Shown here piece after piece: positions 15,011-15,032 of a stretch of 15,032 nt of DNA (the stretch's first letter is position 1; every line of letters starts with the position of its first letter). Both the position numbers and the translations under genes were made by a program. Under the pieces are notes generated by a model, which did no database searches, was not told the origin of the DNA, and saw only the letters and a program-made list of their open reading frames with translations. Source of the DNA: CAXQRU01 sp964226685 (lineage in GTDB: Bacteria > Pseudomonadota > Gammaproteobacteria > Pseudomonadales > Cellvibrionaceae); contig CAXQRU010000146.1 in assembly GCA_964226685.1 (NCBI GenBank), positions 1 through 15,032 on the forward strand, given 5' to 3'.

Positions 15011-15032
15011 AGATCGGAAGAGCGTCGTGTAG
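15011..15032. other. Illumina TruSeq adapter remnant at the contig end
   Basis: The last 22 bases start AGATCGGAAGAGCGTCGTGT and end AG. They match the start of the reverse complement of the TruSeq universal adapter over their full length. The match reaches exactly the last base of the window, as expected for untrimmed adapter assembled at a contig edge. It is not genomic and supplies a false stop codon. Confidence 0.96.

Noticed and set aside
1..15032. tRNA, rRNA, CRISPR array, integron attC sites or a novel defence cluster
   Set aside because: I saw no tRNA-like cloverleaf, rRNA stretch, regularly spaced repeats, attC core pairs or combination of nuclease/ATPase/defence genes. The only accessory genes are those listed.

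Overview
The window looks like a near-complete contig from a gammaproteobacterium, probably marine and in the broad Pseudomonas/Cellvibrionales neighbourhood. This is an inference from gene content and order: a GspE/PulE-type ATPase, glnE and ilvE in a row, ilvE next to heptose (LPS core) genes, and argE beside argA. Both ends look like assembly breaks. The left end stops inside an IS66-family insertion sequence. The last 22 bases match an Illumina TruSeq adapter, not genomic DNA.

Left part (1-6925), all on the minus strand. Read in the direction of transcription: a GspE/PilB-like secretion ATPase, glnE (glutamine synthetase adenylyltransferase), ilvE (branched-chain aminotransferase), a perfect UUCG-tetraloop hairpin, gmhA and gmhB (ADP-heptose precursor synthesis). 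Start/stop overlaps at gspE-glnE and gmhA-gmhB and a 17-bp gap at glnE-ilvE suggest one or two transcripts. An IS66-family element sits 8 bp past the gmhB stop codon, where further LPS genes might be expected.

Central part (6965-9534), plus strand: argE (acetylornithine deacetylase) and argA (N-acetylglutamate synthase), two enzymes of acetylated arginine biosynthesis. They diverge from the ATPase operon across only 39 bp. argA has its own perfect TATAAT hexamer.

Accessory islet (about 9548-11850), visibly more A+T-rich at both ends: an exported protein gene whose reading frame is broken by two in-frame TAA codons, a TerB-like protein, the C-terminal remnant of a SagB/ThcOx-type nitroreductase that lacks its N-terminal half, and an unrecognised 160-residue protein.

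Right part (11850-15032): a chromate-resistance operon on the minus strand (a rhodanese-ChrB fusion, then the ChrA transporter, then a clear rho-independent terminator). It has an upstream region with a palindrome and an FNR-like site over a candidate -35. After a roughly 525-bp stretch without a convincing gene comes an unrecognised exported protein, cut off by the adapter. I see no tRNA, rRNA or CRISPR array. The points most worth a second look are the adapter-made C-terminus, the doubly interrupted exported protein, the SagB relic and the regulatory region of the chromate operon. I found no convincing new multi-gene system.
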